This document shows, one piece after another, positions 1 through 5,312 of a DNA stretch of 6,777 nucleotides. The stretch lies in the NCBI GenBank assembly GCA_944386965.1, contig CALXDE010000192.1, forward strand, positions 1 through 6,777, given 5' to 3'. The translations under genes were made by a program, and so were the position numbers. A model generated the notes under the pieces. It saw only the letters and a list, made by a program, of their open reading frames with translations, did no database searches and was not told the origin of the DNA. This DNA comes from an uncultured Oscillospiraceae bacterium. Lineage in GTDB: Bacteria; Bacillota_A; Clostridia; Oscillospirales; Oscillospiraceae. Position 1 is the first letter of the stretch, and each line of letters begins with the position of its first letter.

Positions 1-252
1 CGCCCTGGAGGGGGCGCCCATCCCGGAGCGGCCGGCCCTCAGTGAGCGGTGCGACCTGGTGGTGCGGCAGATCGAACTGGCCGCGCAGCGCCGGGGGAGC
101 GGCTGGCCCTCCTGGAGGCCCGGCGGCACTACGCCTGGTATCTCAAGGGCGTGGCCCACGCCTCCTATTATAAGGAACAGATTGTACACATGGAGACTCT
201 GGAGGACCTCTACCGGGTCACCGCAGGGATCAAGAGGGATCTGCATGACTGA
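1..252 (+). pseudogene. dusB: tRNA-dihydrouridine synthase, DusB family: C-terminal end, with an apparent frameshift
   Basis: Dus enzymes reduce uridine to dihydrouridine in tRNA using FMN and NADPH. Only the last ~83 codons, the C-terminal helical tRNA-binding part, are in the window; the 5' end lies outside. The recognisable sequence is split over two frames. Positions 2 to about 96 read ...SERCDLVVRQIELAAQRRG, and from 97 onward a different frame reads ERLALLEARRHYAWYLKGV... to ...IKRDLHD and the TGA at 250-252. The 'ARRHYAWYLKG' block matches the 'RKHxAWYLKG' signature of the DusB C-terminal domain. The join falls on a run of five G (93-97), where six G would restore one frame, so this is either a real one-base loss or an assembly error. 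The last 8 nt overlap the sigma-factor start. The family call is from recognition and is fairly sure; whether the gene is really broken is uncertain. Confidence 0.72.
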
Positions 253-844
253 ACAGGAATTGGTCCGCTCCGCCCAGCGGGGGAGCGAGGACGCCTTTGA
301 GGCGCTGGTCCGCGCCTATGAAAAGCGGATATATCACCTGGCGCTGCGGATGTGCGGCAACGCTGAGGACGCCTATGAGATCGCCCAGGAGGCCTTTCTG
401 GCCGCCTGGCGGGGTCTGCGGTTTTTCCGGGGCGAGAGCAGCTTCTCCACCTGGATCTACCGCCTGACCACCAACGCGGCCATCGACTTTCTCCGCCGCC
501 GCCAGCGTCAGGAGGGGGGCGAGGCCGTCTCCCTGGACGACGAGGACACCTTTCTGGAGGTGCCGGACCCCGCCCCCTCCCCCCACCGCCAGGCCGAGCG
601 GCTGGAACTGCGGGAGGCGGTGGCCCAGGGGCTCCAGGCCCTCTCGCCGGAGCACCGGCAGGTCCTGCTGCTGCGGGAGCTCCAGGGCCTCTCCTACGAG
701 GAGATCGCCGACTGCCTGGACCTGGAGGTAGGCACCGTCAAATCCCGGATCGCCCGGGGACGGGAGAAGCTGCGAAAATATTTGCTGGCCAGCGGGAACT
801 TTTCCGGCTACCTGCCGTCTAACTTAGCAGGAAGGGAGGGCTGA
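245..844 (+). CDS. RNA polymerase sigma factor, ECF (sigma-70 family, SigW/RpoE-like)
   Basis: A 199-residue alternative sigma factor that directs RNA polymerase to a small regulon. Region 2 spans about residues 18-88 (AFEALVRAYEKRIYHLALRM, then ...SSFSTWIYRLTTNAAIDFLRRR), covering core binding and -10 recognition. A charged, proline-rich linker follows at about 89-125. Region 4 is at about 128-180 and carries the -35 helix-turn-helix (LSYEEIADCLDLEVGTVKSRIARGREKL). There is no region 1 or 3, as expected for ECF sigmas. ATG 245 is chosen because it has an AAGAGGG site 6 nt upstream and begins the family-typical MTEQELVRSAQRG. The reading frame stays open far upstream, so an automatic start could be placed much too early. 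The start overlaps the dusB stop (ATGACTGA), suggesting translational coupling. The next gene encodes a zinc-finger anti-sigma factor, its likely regulator. Which signal or regulon it serves cannot be read here. Confidence 0.93.
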   Translation: MTEQELVRSAQRGSEDAFEALVRAYEKRIYHLALRMCGNAEDAYEIAQEAFLAAWRGLRFFRGESSFSTWIYRLTTNAAIDFLRRRQRQEGGEAVSLDDEDTFLEVPDPAPSPHRQAERLELREAVAQGLQALSPEHRQVLLLRELQGLSYEEIADCLDLEVGTVKSRIARGREKLRKYLLASGNFSGYLPSNLAGREG

Positions 845-846
845 AT

Positions 847-1704
847 GTGGAACACTGTGAAAAATACGAGGCCCTCATCAGCGCCGCGGTGGACGGGGAA
901 CTGACCCAGACAGAGCGCTCGGAGCTGATGGCCCACCTGGCCCAGTGCCCGGCCTGTCGGGAGGTCTATGGGGAGATGATGGCTATGCACGCGGCTTTCA
1001 GGGATCTGGACGCGGATGTGCCCGGGGATCTGACGCAGGACGTGATGGCAAAGGTCCGCGCCCAGCGGCAGATCAAAAAACCCCGGCACGCCTGGTGGCA
1101 GGCGGCTGTGGCCGCGGCCTGCCTGGCGCTGATTTTTGTGGGATATCAGAATCTGCGGCCCAGTCAGCTGACCGGGGCGTCGGACATGGCCGCCTTTTCC
1201 GCCGCGCCGGCCGGGGCCGAGGGACAGGCTGTCATTCCGCCGGAGGAGACGGAGAACCGTCTGGAGAACGGCCTCGCCCAGGAGGATTCCGCCCTGACGG
1301 GATACGCTCCGGACTCCATTCTCCAGGGCGCCTCGGCGAAGGAGGAGCGGACCGCGGACCAGGAGATCATGGACGATGTGCTGACCTATTTCCGGGGCGG
1401 CGTGTCCCGGGCCGCGGCCGCAGCCGCGCAGAGCGAGGCGGACGCGGTGCCCTGTCCCACCCTCTCCAGCAGCGCGCCGGAACTGGAGGAGTGGATCGCG
1501 GAAAACATCCCGGCGGAGGGCTACTCCACCGAGGATGCCGGCGCCGAGGCGTGGCTCATCACCCTGCCGGAATACGAGGCGCTGACGGAGTATCTGGACC
1601 AGGCCGGCGTCCCCTATTCCCTGGATGGGGAGGAGGCCATGGCGGAGGAGTCCGTGGTCTGTGTGGTCTGCCTGGCGCCGGAGGGCGGCAGCACGGCATC
1701 CTGA
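847..1704 (+). CDS. anti-sigma factor, zinc-finger (zf-HC2) N-terminus, single membrane span
   Basis: A 285-residue partner of the upstream ECF sigma, expected to hold it inactive at the membrane. The cytoplasmic N-terminus carries an HxxxCxxC motif (His30, Cys34, Cys37), with Cys4 as the probable fourth ligand of the ZAS-type zinc site. One hydrophobic span lies at about residues 83-100 (WWQAAVAAACLALIFVGY), preceded by basic residues (RQIKKPRH), so the N-terminus should be inside. The outer part (~100-285) is acidic and low in complexity, has an alanine-rich patch near 189-194, and shows no enzyme motif I recognise. It contains three cysteines, two of them as CVVC (272-275). The start is GTG 847, with GGAAGGGAGG 7 nt upstream; the ATG at 845 is in another frame. 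The gap to the sigma stop is 2 nt, typical of a coupled sigma/anti-sigma pair. Sensing by regulated proteolysis is inference from the family. Confidence 0.88.
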   Translation: MEHCEKYEALISAAVDGELTQTERSELMAHLAQCPACREVYGEMMAMHAAFRDLDADVPGDLTQDVMAKVRAQRQIKKPRHAWWQAAVAAACLALIFVGYQNLRPSQLTGASDMAAFSAAPAGAEGQAVIPPEETENRLENGLAQEDSALTGYAPDSILQGASAKEERTADQEIMDDVLTYFRGGVSRAAAAAAQSEADAVPCPTLSSSAPELEEWIAENIPAEGYSTEDAGAEAWLITLPEYEALTEYLDQAGVPYSLDGEEAMAEESVVCVVCLAPEGGSTAS

Positions 1705-1710
1705 TGGGGC

Positions 1711-1735
1711 GCGGGGCGGAAACGCCCCGCCTTTT
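1711..1735 (+). terminator. Rho-independent terminator of the sigma/anti-sigma operon
   Basis: A perfect 8-bp GC stem (GCGGGGCG at 1711-1718 with CGCCCCGC at 1723-1730) closes a GAAA tetraloop and is followed by CTTTT. It begins 6 nt after the anti-sigma stop. The T-run is short, so termination may be partial; a second hairpin lies at 1781-1821. Confidence 0.85.
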
Positions 1736-1780
1736 GCCGCCTGAGGGGATGGTTTTTGCCGTCTGTATCCGCATTTTTCT

Positions 1781-1821
1781 AAAAAAGCGGGAAAAAGTCC
1801 TTGACTTTTCCCCGCTTTTTT
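1781..1821 (+). terminator. terminator-like inverted repeat overlapping the rpsF promoter
   Basis: Two 19-nt arms (1781-1799 and 1803-1821) pair at 18 of 19 positions around a 3-nt loop. The only mismatch is A1792 against C1810. The stem has a GC core (GCGGG with CCCGC), an A-run at its left foot and a T-run (1816-1821) at its right foot, so it looks like a bidirectional intrinsic terminator. It would stop read-through from the sigma operon just before the rpsF promoter starts. The right arm and loop also contain the -35 hexamer of that promoter. Confidence 0.7.
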
Positions 1822-1828
1822 ATATAAT
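1801..1828 (+). promoter_or_regulatory. sigma-A promoter of the rpsF-ssb-rpsR operon
   Basis: The -35 hexamer TTGACT (1801-1806) and the -10 hexamer TATAAT (1823-1828) are separated by 16 nt. The -10 is perfect and the -35 matches TTGACA at 5 of 6 positions. The predicted start is near 1835, giving a leader of about 75 nt before rpsF. It is the clearest housekeeping promoter in the window, fitting a ribosomal-protein operon. It lies partly within the inverted repeat at 1781-1821. Confidence 0.88.
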
Positions 1829-1834
1829 AGTAGG

Positions 1835-1882
1835 GCTTGCAGTGTGCAGGCAAATCCTTGCTCCCGCCGAGAGAGCGGGGGC
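1835..1882 (+). promoter_or_regulatory. structured rpsF leader, possible S6:S18 autoregulatory element
   Basis: The leader can form two hairpins. The first pairs GCTTGC (1835-1840) with GCAGGC (1846-1851). The second pairs GCTCCCGC (1860-1867) with GCGGGGGC (1875-1882) around a 7-nt loop; each stem contains one G-U pair. Many bacteria carry an S6:S18-binding motif with an exposed CCG in this leader. A CCG occurs at 1867-1869, next to the loop of the second hairpin. I have not matched the full published consensus, so this is a candidate only. Confidence 0.35.
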
Positions 1883-1909
1883 CATTCGTCCAAAAGGAGG
1901 TGCAACAAC

Positions 1910-2206
1910 ATGGCAAAAATTTCCGCGAATTACGAGGTCGTCTATATCATCGACCCCAGCCAGAGCGAGGAGGCCATCGCCGCCACCGTGGCGAAGTTCC
2001 AGACCCTGGCCGAGCAGAACGGCAGCGCCGTGGAGGTTGAGGAGTGGGGCAAGCGCAAGCTGGCCTACGCCATCGACTACAAGACCGAGGGCTATTACGT
2101 TCTCATGTCCTTTACCAGCGGACCGGAGTTCCCCCGGGAGCTGGATCGTATCCTGGGCATTACCGACGGGATTCTGCGCTCCATGATCGTCTGCAAGGAC
2201 GAGTAA
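1910..2206 (+). CDS. rpsF: 30S ribosomal protein S6
   Basis: A 98-residue small-subunit protein that binds the central domain of 16S rRNA as a heterodimer with S18. It begins MAKISANYEVVYIIDPSQSEE and carries the family's WGKRKLAYAIDYKTEGYYVLM core (about residues 46-66). It ends near the C-terminal helix with ...ITDGILRSMIVCKDE. Its length is normal and it lacks the glutamate-rich tail of Escherichia coli S6. The start is ATG 1910, with AAAAGGAGG at 1892-1900 and 9 nt of spacing. It is the first gene of the conserved rpsF-ssb-rpsR operon, 14 nt before ssb, so S6 and its partner S18 come from the same message. Confidence 0.97.
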   Translation: MAKISANYEVVYIIDPSQSEEAIAATVAKFQTLAEQNGSAVEVEEWGKRKLAYAIDYKTEGYYVLMSFTSGPEFPRELDRILGITDGILRSMIVCKDE

Positions 2207-2220
2207 GAGGAGGGCCCGTC

Positions 2221-2676
2221 ATGTCTCTCAACCGCATTGTTCTCATGGGCCGCCTGACCCGCGACCCGGAGCTGCGCCGGACCCAGAGCGGCACCAGCGT
2301 CACGTCCTTCTCCCTGGCCGTGGACCGGGATTTCAAGAGCCAGAGCGGCGAGAAGGAAACGGATTTTATTGACGTTGTGGCTTGGCGCAGTACCGCGGAG
2401 TTTGTGTGCAACTACTTTACCAAGGGCCGCATGGCCGTGGTGGAGGGGCGGCTGCAGATCCGCGACTGGACCGACCGGGACGGCGGCAAGCGCCGCAGCG
2501 CCGAGGTGGTGGCTGACAACGTCTACTTCGGCGACAGCAAGCGGGACAGCGCTCCCTCCGGCGGATATGACGCGCCGCCAGCCTACGGCGCCCCCGCCGG
2601 CGGCTATGCCCCGCCTGCCGCGGGTCCCTCGGGCTTTGCCGAGCTGGACGACCAGGACGGGGAGCTTCCCTTCTAA
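2221..2676 (+). CDS. ssb: single-stranded DNA-binding protein
   Basis: A 151-residue SSB that coats single-stranded DNA in replication, repair and recombination as a homotetramer. The OB-fold covers about residues 1-105, starting MSLNRIVLMGRLTRDPELR, with the typical DFIDVVAWRSTAEFVCNYFTKG segment and VVEGRLQIRDWTDRDGGKR strands. A flexible linker rich in Gly, Pro, Ala and Tyr follows (about 108-140). The extreme C-terminus is an acidic tip, DDQDGELPF, with the terminal Pro-Phe that docks replication and repair partners, so the protein is intact. The start is ATG 2221, with AGAGGAGGG 6 nt upstream. It sits between the S6 and S18 genes, the standard arrangement for the main (SsbA-type) SSB of Firmicutes rather than a phage or competence copy. 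Confidence 0.97.
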   Translation: MSLNRIVLMGRLTRDPELRRTQSGTSVTSFSLAVDRDFKSQSGEKETDFIDVVAWRSTAEFVCNYFTKGRMAVVEGRLQIRDWTDRDGGKRRSAEVVADNVYFGDSKRDSAPSGGYDAPPAYGAPAGGYAPPAAGPSGFAELDDQDGELPF

Positions 2677-2723
2677 GGAAGGGCCCCATTGATGATTTGA
2701 TTCTATAAAAGGAGGATTCCGCT

Positions 2724-2975
2724 ATGGCTGTGGAACGTGAAAATAGACCCGCCCGCCCCATGAACCGCAAGCGCAAGAAGGTTTGCCAGTTCTGCGTGGA
2801 CAAGTGCGAGCACATCGACTACAAGGATGCCGCCAAGCTGCGCCGCTTCCTGTCGGAGCGGTCCAAGATCCTGCCCCGCAGGACCACCGGCACCTGCGCC
2901 ATGCACCAGCGTCAGCTGACCGAGGCCATCAAGCGCGCCCGTCAGATCGCGCTGCTGCCCTATGTGACTGAGTAA
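2724..2975 (+). CDS. rpsR: 30S ribosomal protein S18
   Basis: An 83-residue small-subunit protein that pairs with S6 on the 16S rRNA platform. After a short basic N-terminus, the core holds [22 protein letters not shown] (about residues 32-53) and then [26 protein letters not shown], both family hallmarks. It carries Cys21, Cys24, Cys28 and Cys58, the cysteine set of the zinc-binding (C+) S18 form. Zinc binding is known for that form but not shown here. The start is ATG 2724, with AAAAGGAGG ending at 2715. It is the last gene of the operon and is followed after 8 nt by a strong terminator. Confidence 0.97.
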   Translation: MAVERENRPARPMNRKRKKVCQFCVDKCEHIDYKDAAKLRRFLSERSKILPRRTTGTCAMHQRQLTEAIKRARQIALLPYVTE

Positions 2976-2983
2976 ACAGCGTC

Positions 2984-3016
2984 AAAAAAGCGTCTGCCAA
3001 GCGGCAGGCGCTTTTT
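2984..3016 (+). terminator. bidirectional terminator after rpsR
   Basis: The stem pairs GCGTCTGCC (2990-2998) with GGCAGGCGC (3003-3011) around AAGC, giving 9 bp with one G-U. A run of A (2984-2989) precedes it and a run of T (3012-3016) follows. It therefore ends the rpsR message on the plus strand and can also act as a backup terminator for the convergent minus-strand operon. Confidence 0.92.
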
Positions 3017-3034
3017 GCTTGCGCGGGATTTGAG

Positions 3035-3067
3035 AAAAACCGGGCCGGTTCCCGATGGAACCGGCCT
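3035..3067 (-). terminator. terminator of the minus-strand spoIIE operon
   Basis: A perfect 10-bp stem (GGCCGGTTCC at 3043-3052 with GGAACCGGCC at 3057-3066) surrounds a 4-nt loop. On the minus strand it is followed by CCGG and then five T (A-run at 3035-3039). It lies about 125 nt past the stop of the 91-residue gene and is the natural end of that operon. The stretch between (3068-3190) holds no gene that I can support. Confidence 0.82.
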
Positions 3068-3190
3068 GTCTCTTTTGCTGTTTTCTCTGCCGCCGCGCCC
3101 CCGCGCGTCTGTCCCGGCGTCGAGGCGAATGGGACTGTCCCCTCCCCCCGGTTTTCGGGCTCCGGCGGATTGTCCGGGCGGACAGGCAGA

Positions 3191-3466
3191 CTACAGCAGG
3201 ACCGCCAGCAGCCACGCCAGCCCCACACCGCCGGCGCCCAGGGCGGCATAACACACCGCCGGCAGGCTCTGCCAGCAGCGCCTGCGCGGCCCGCCGTTGG
3301 CGTCGGAATAGCCTCTGGCCACCCGGCAGGCCTCCCGAACCACCTGTTCCGGGGTAATGCCCGTCTGGGAGAGGGCATCGTTGCGCAGGATGAAGATGGC
3401 CTGTTCAAAAATCTGTGGGTCCGGGGAGTCCACGACCACCGCCCGGCGGGAAATTCCTTTTACCAA
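3191..3466 (-). CDS. small protein of unknown function with a C-terminal membrane anchor
   Basis: A 91-residue protein that I do not recognise by name; it resembles small conserved hypothetical proteins of Clostridia. The soluble part (about 1-58) is MVKGISRRAVVVDSPDPQIF..., followed by two likely helices (EQAIFILRNDAL and TPEQVVREACRVARGY). A basic cluster (PRRRCW, 60-65) precedes one hydrophobic stretch (about 70-91) that runs to the last residue, so it looks tail-anchored with the N-terminus in the cytoplasm. The start must be TTG 3466. The frame meets a stop 15 nt upstream at 3482-3484 with no ATG or GTG between, and AAAGGAG (3477-3483) sits 10 nt before it. It lies 57 nt after spoIIE with no terminator between, so the two are probably co-transcribed. 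A role in sporulation is only a neighbourhood inference. Confidence 0.72.
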   Translation of the reverse strand: MVKGISRRAVVVDSPDPQIFEQAIFILRNDALSQTGITPEQVVREACRVARGYSDANGGPRRRCWQSLPAVCYAALGAGGVGLAWLLAVLL

Positions 3467-3523
3467 GAGGAGCTCACTCCTTTACGCACATGCTACTGGA
3501 AGTATGTCCCATCCCGCCCGGCT

Positions 3524-5131
3524 TTATACCGCCCGCTCCCCCTGTCCCATGTAGAGGCAGAGAATGCTGCAATCATCCTTCAATCCTCCCCGGCGCCGGC
3601 TCTCCCCCATCAGGAGGGACGCCAGGCGCTGGGGGTCGTCCCCCTGCCAGCCGGCCAGGGTATTCTGAAGCCACTCGTCCCCCTCGTCCCCGGCCACGCC
3701 GTCGCTGACCAGGAGGACGAAGGTATCCCGCTCCACAGGAAAGCGGATAGGCGCGGGAAGGGTGCGGGGCTCCTGGAGTCCGGCGGGCAGGGCAGTCCCG
3801 GCCAGGCGGCGGACGGTTCCATGGCGCTTGACGTAGGTAGGGGCGGCGCCGTATTTGTAGAGGGCGGCCTCCCGGGTCCGAACGTCCATCACCAGCAGGT
3901 CCACCGTGGTGAAGGAGCCTGTCTCCTCCCCGCGCAGGTTCAGGGCGGCGTTGATGGTTTTCAGGGCCGCCTCCGGCTCCACATCTGCCCGAAGGAACTG
4001 TTCCAGGAGCCGCGCGGCGTTGCGGGACTCCCGCTGGGCCTCCGGACCGCTGCCCATACCGTCGCTGATGAGGAGACAGAGCTTCCCCTCGTCGGTTTCA
4101 AAGTGGGCGACGGTGTCTCCGCAGGCCGTCTCTCCCTCCTTGCACCGCACGGCCCCGCCGACGCGGTAGGGGCGCTGGGCGCTGGAAAAGGCCGGCGCGG
4201 CGCGCTCCGCGGGCTGCTGGGCGGCATAGCTGAGGAATTCCGAAAGCTCGGCATACTGACCGCGGGTCCGCTCCCGCTCCGCCTCCAGCCGCCGGCGGTA
4301 CTGCCGCCGGAGCAGCAGGGCGTTCAGCTCCTGGTTCACCGTGGCAAGAAACCCCGGCAGATCCCGGCATCGCTCCCGGAAGTGGGCCGGATAGTCCTCG
4401 CTCTGGGATTTTCCCCGTTGGAGCATGGCGGGCGTGGCGTCGTTGAGGGCGTTGAAGGTGGTGACGTACTCCTGTCCCCAGCAGAGGGCACAGTTCTTGC
4501 AGCTCCGGCACACCCGCTCCGCCGCCCGGTCGAACACAACGGCCGGGTTTTCGTCGTTTTTGGGGGAGGCGCCGCGGCCGCCGAAGCTGTTGTACAGATC
4601 CCGGAAGGCTGCCGCCGACAGCTCCAGCCGCTTTTTCAGCGCCAGCAGGGCGCCGCTGCGCCCACGGCTCCGCCGGCTCTCCCCCAGGATCTGGAGATAG
4701 TGGGACAGCAGCCCCACCAGCAGCACATAGGTGAGGTAGTCCGCCGCGCGCGGGGCGGTGACGCCCTCCTGCAAAAGGTAGGCCAGCTCCACCGCCGCCG
4801 TCATTCCCGCCGCCGTCAGGGGGCGGAAGCGCGGATGCTGGAGATACCGGGTGTCCCGAAAGGCGGCGAATACGGCATAGACCAGCACCAGCACCGCGCA
4901 GTGGCGCAGGCCCCCGGAAAAGTCCATGGACACCACCGCCGCGCCCACGCTGCCGGTGAGCGCGCAGAGCAGGTGGTCCCGGCCATGGCAGGCAGCCAGG
5001 AAGGCCACGGCCAGAGGCGCGCGTCCCTCCAGGGGGAACAGCGTGGAGAGGAATCCTCCCGCCAGGAAAGGTCCCAGACGGGCGACGGGCGCGGGCAGTT
5101 TTTTTGCGAGTGAGCGTAAGCGAAGCGGCAT
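3524..5131 (-). CDS. spoIIE: stage II sporulation protein E, short form (PP2C-type serine phosphatase)
   Basis: A 535-residue membrane phosphatase. In spore formers SpoIIE sits at the polar septum and dephosphorylates SpoIIAA, which frees sigma-F in the forespore. The N-terminal ~150 residues hold several hydrophobic segments (roughly 14-32, 38-69, 78-91, 105-122, 132-148). A middle region follows (~150-320), with four cysteines spaced CxxCxxCxxC (208-217) and then W218. The PP2C domain is at about 320-527. It has GDT (Asp339), SDGMGSG (Asp357), TTVDLL (Asp411), SDGV (Asp477) and DDCSI (Asp519/520), so the metal-binding acidic residues appear to be present. Bacillus subtilis SpoIIE is about 827 residues with ten membrane spans, so this copy is roughly 290 shorter in the membrane and middle regions. 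The start is ATG 5131, with AGGGGGGA upstream; an in-frame stop lies 14 codons before it. Confidence 0.9.
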   Translation of the reverse strand: MPLRLRSLAKKLPAPVARLGPFLAGGFLSTLFPLEGRAPLAVAFLAACHGRDHLLCALTGSVGAAVVSMDFSGGLRHCAVLVLVYAVFAAFRDTRYLQHPRFRPLTAAGMTAAVELAYLLQEGVTAPRAADYLTYVLLVGLLSHYLQILGESRRSRGRSGALLALKKRLELSAAAFRDLYNSFGGRGASPKNDENPAVVFDRAAERVCRSCKNCALCWGQEYVTTFNALNDATPAMLQRGKSQSEDYPAHFRERCRDLPGFLATVNQELNALLLRRQYRRRLEAERERTRGQYAELSEFLSYAAQQPAERAAPAFSSAQRPYRVGGAVRCKEGETACGDTVAHFETDEGKLCLLISDGMGSGPEAQRESRNAARLLEQFLRADVEPEAALKTINAALNLRGEETGSFTTVDLLVMDVRTREAALYKYGAAPTYVKRHGTVRRLAGTALPAGLQEPRTLPAPIRFPVERDTFVLLVSDGVAGDEGDEWLQNTLAGWQGDDPQRLASLLMGESRRRGGLKDDCSILCLYMGQGERAV

Positions 5132-5167
5132 GGCGGCTTGTCCCCCCTGTGTACGGCGTTTGCCACC

Positions 5168-5201
5168 ATTCTACCGGGGGAAATATGAGATTCCTGTCGG
5201 G
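5168..5201 (-). promoter_or_regulatory. candidate Spo0A-activated promoter of spoIIE
   Basis: On the minus strand a -10-like TAGAAT (5168-5173) is preceded, after 21 nt, by CCGACA (5195-5200), a 4-of-6 match to the -35 consensus. A wide spacer of 21-22 nt is the known signature of the Spo0A-activated sigma-A promoters of spoIIE and spoIIG in Bacillus. A partial 0A box (plus-strand TGTCGGG, 5195-5201, against TGTCGAA) overlaps the -35. A closer match, minus-strand TGTCGGA, lies upstream at 5226-5232. The predicted start would be about 30 nt before the spoIIE ATG. Confidence 0.45.
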
Positions 5202-5265
5202 AAAAGGTCCGATACCTCCATTTTTTCCGACATTTCCCAGGTCCACGGCCACTCCGGCCGCAGAC

Positions 5266-5300
5266 AGAAACAGGGCAGACAGGCGCTCGCCTGTCTGCCC
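5266..5300 (-). terminator. hairpin terminator after tatD
   Basis: A perfect 12-bp stem (5273-5284 with 5289-5300) closes a 4-nt loop, starting 12 nt past the tatD stop. On the minus strand the tail reads TGTTTCT, a weak U-tract. The very stable stem and its position still favour a terminator that separates the tatD unit from spoIIE. Confidence 0.72.
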
Positions 5301-5312
5301 GTCTCTTCATTG

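Noticed and set aside
166..173. A TATTATAA stretch in dusB considered as a -10 for the sigma gene.
   Set aside because: No -35 at suitable spacing, and the bases encode the conserved YYK part of DusB.
945..2186. A 413-codon plus-strand frame over the anti-sigma gene and rpsF.
   Set aside because: It crosses a terminator and a promoter and is a shifted shadow of two real genes.
2668..2683. A 6-bp hairpin (CCCTTC with GAAGGG) with the ssb stop codon in its loop.
   Set aside because: It has no T-run and lies within an operon whose next gene must be expressed; too short to claim a function.
3474..3512. A 12-codon minus-strand mini-ORF between spoIIE and the 91-residue gene, ending immediately after the AAAGGAG site.
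   Set aside because: It has only a weak ribosome binding site and no leader-peptide features such as repeated rare or regulatory codons; probably chance.
3170..5113. A 647-codon open frame on the plus strand, antisense to spoIIE.
   Set aside because: Its translation is low-complexity (Gly, Arg, Ala, Gln, His rich), with no domain, and lies wholly over a well-supported spoIIE. Long antisense frames are common at this GC content.
4098..5252. A 384-codon minus-strand frame overlapping spoIIE, which might suggest a frameshifted longer N-terminus.
   Set aside because: Its sequence is Gly, Pro and Arg rich with no membrane segments and reads as the +1 shadow of spoIIE.
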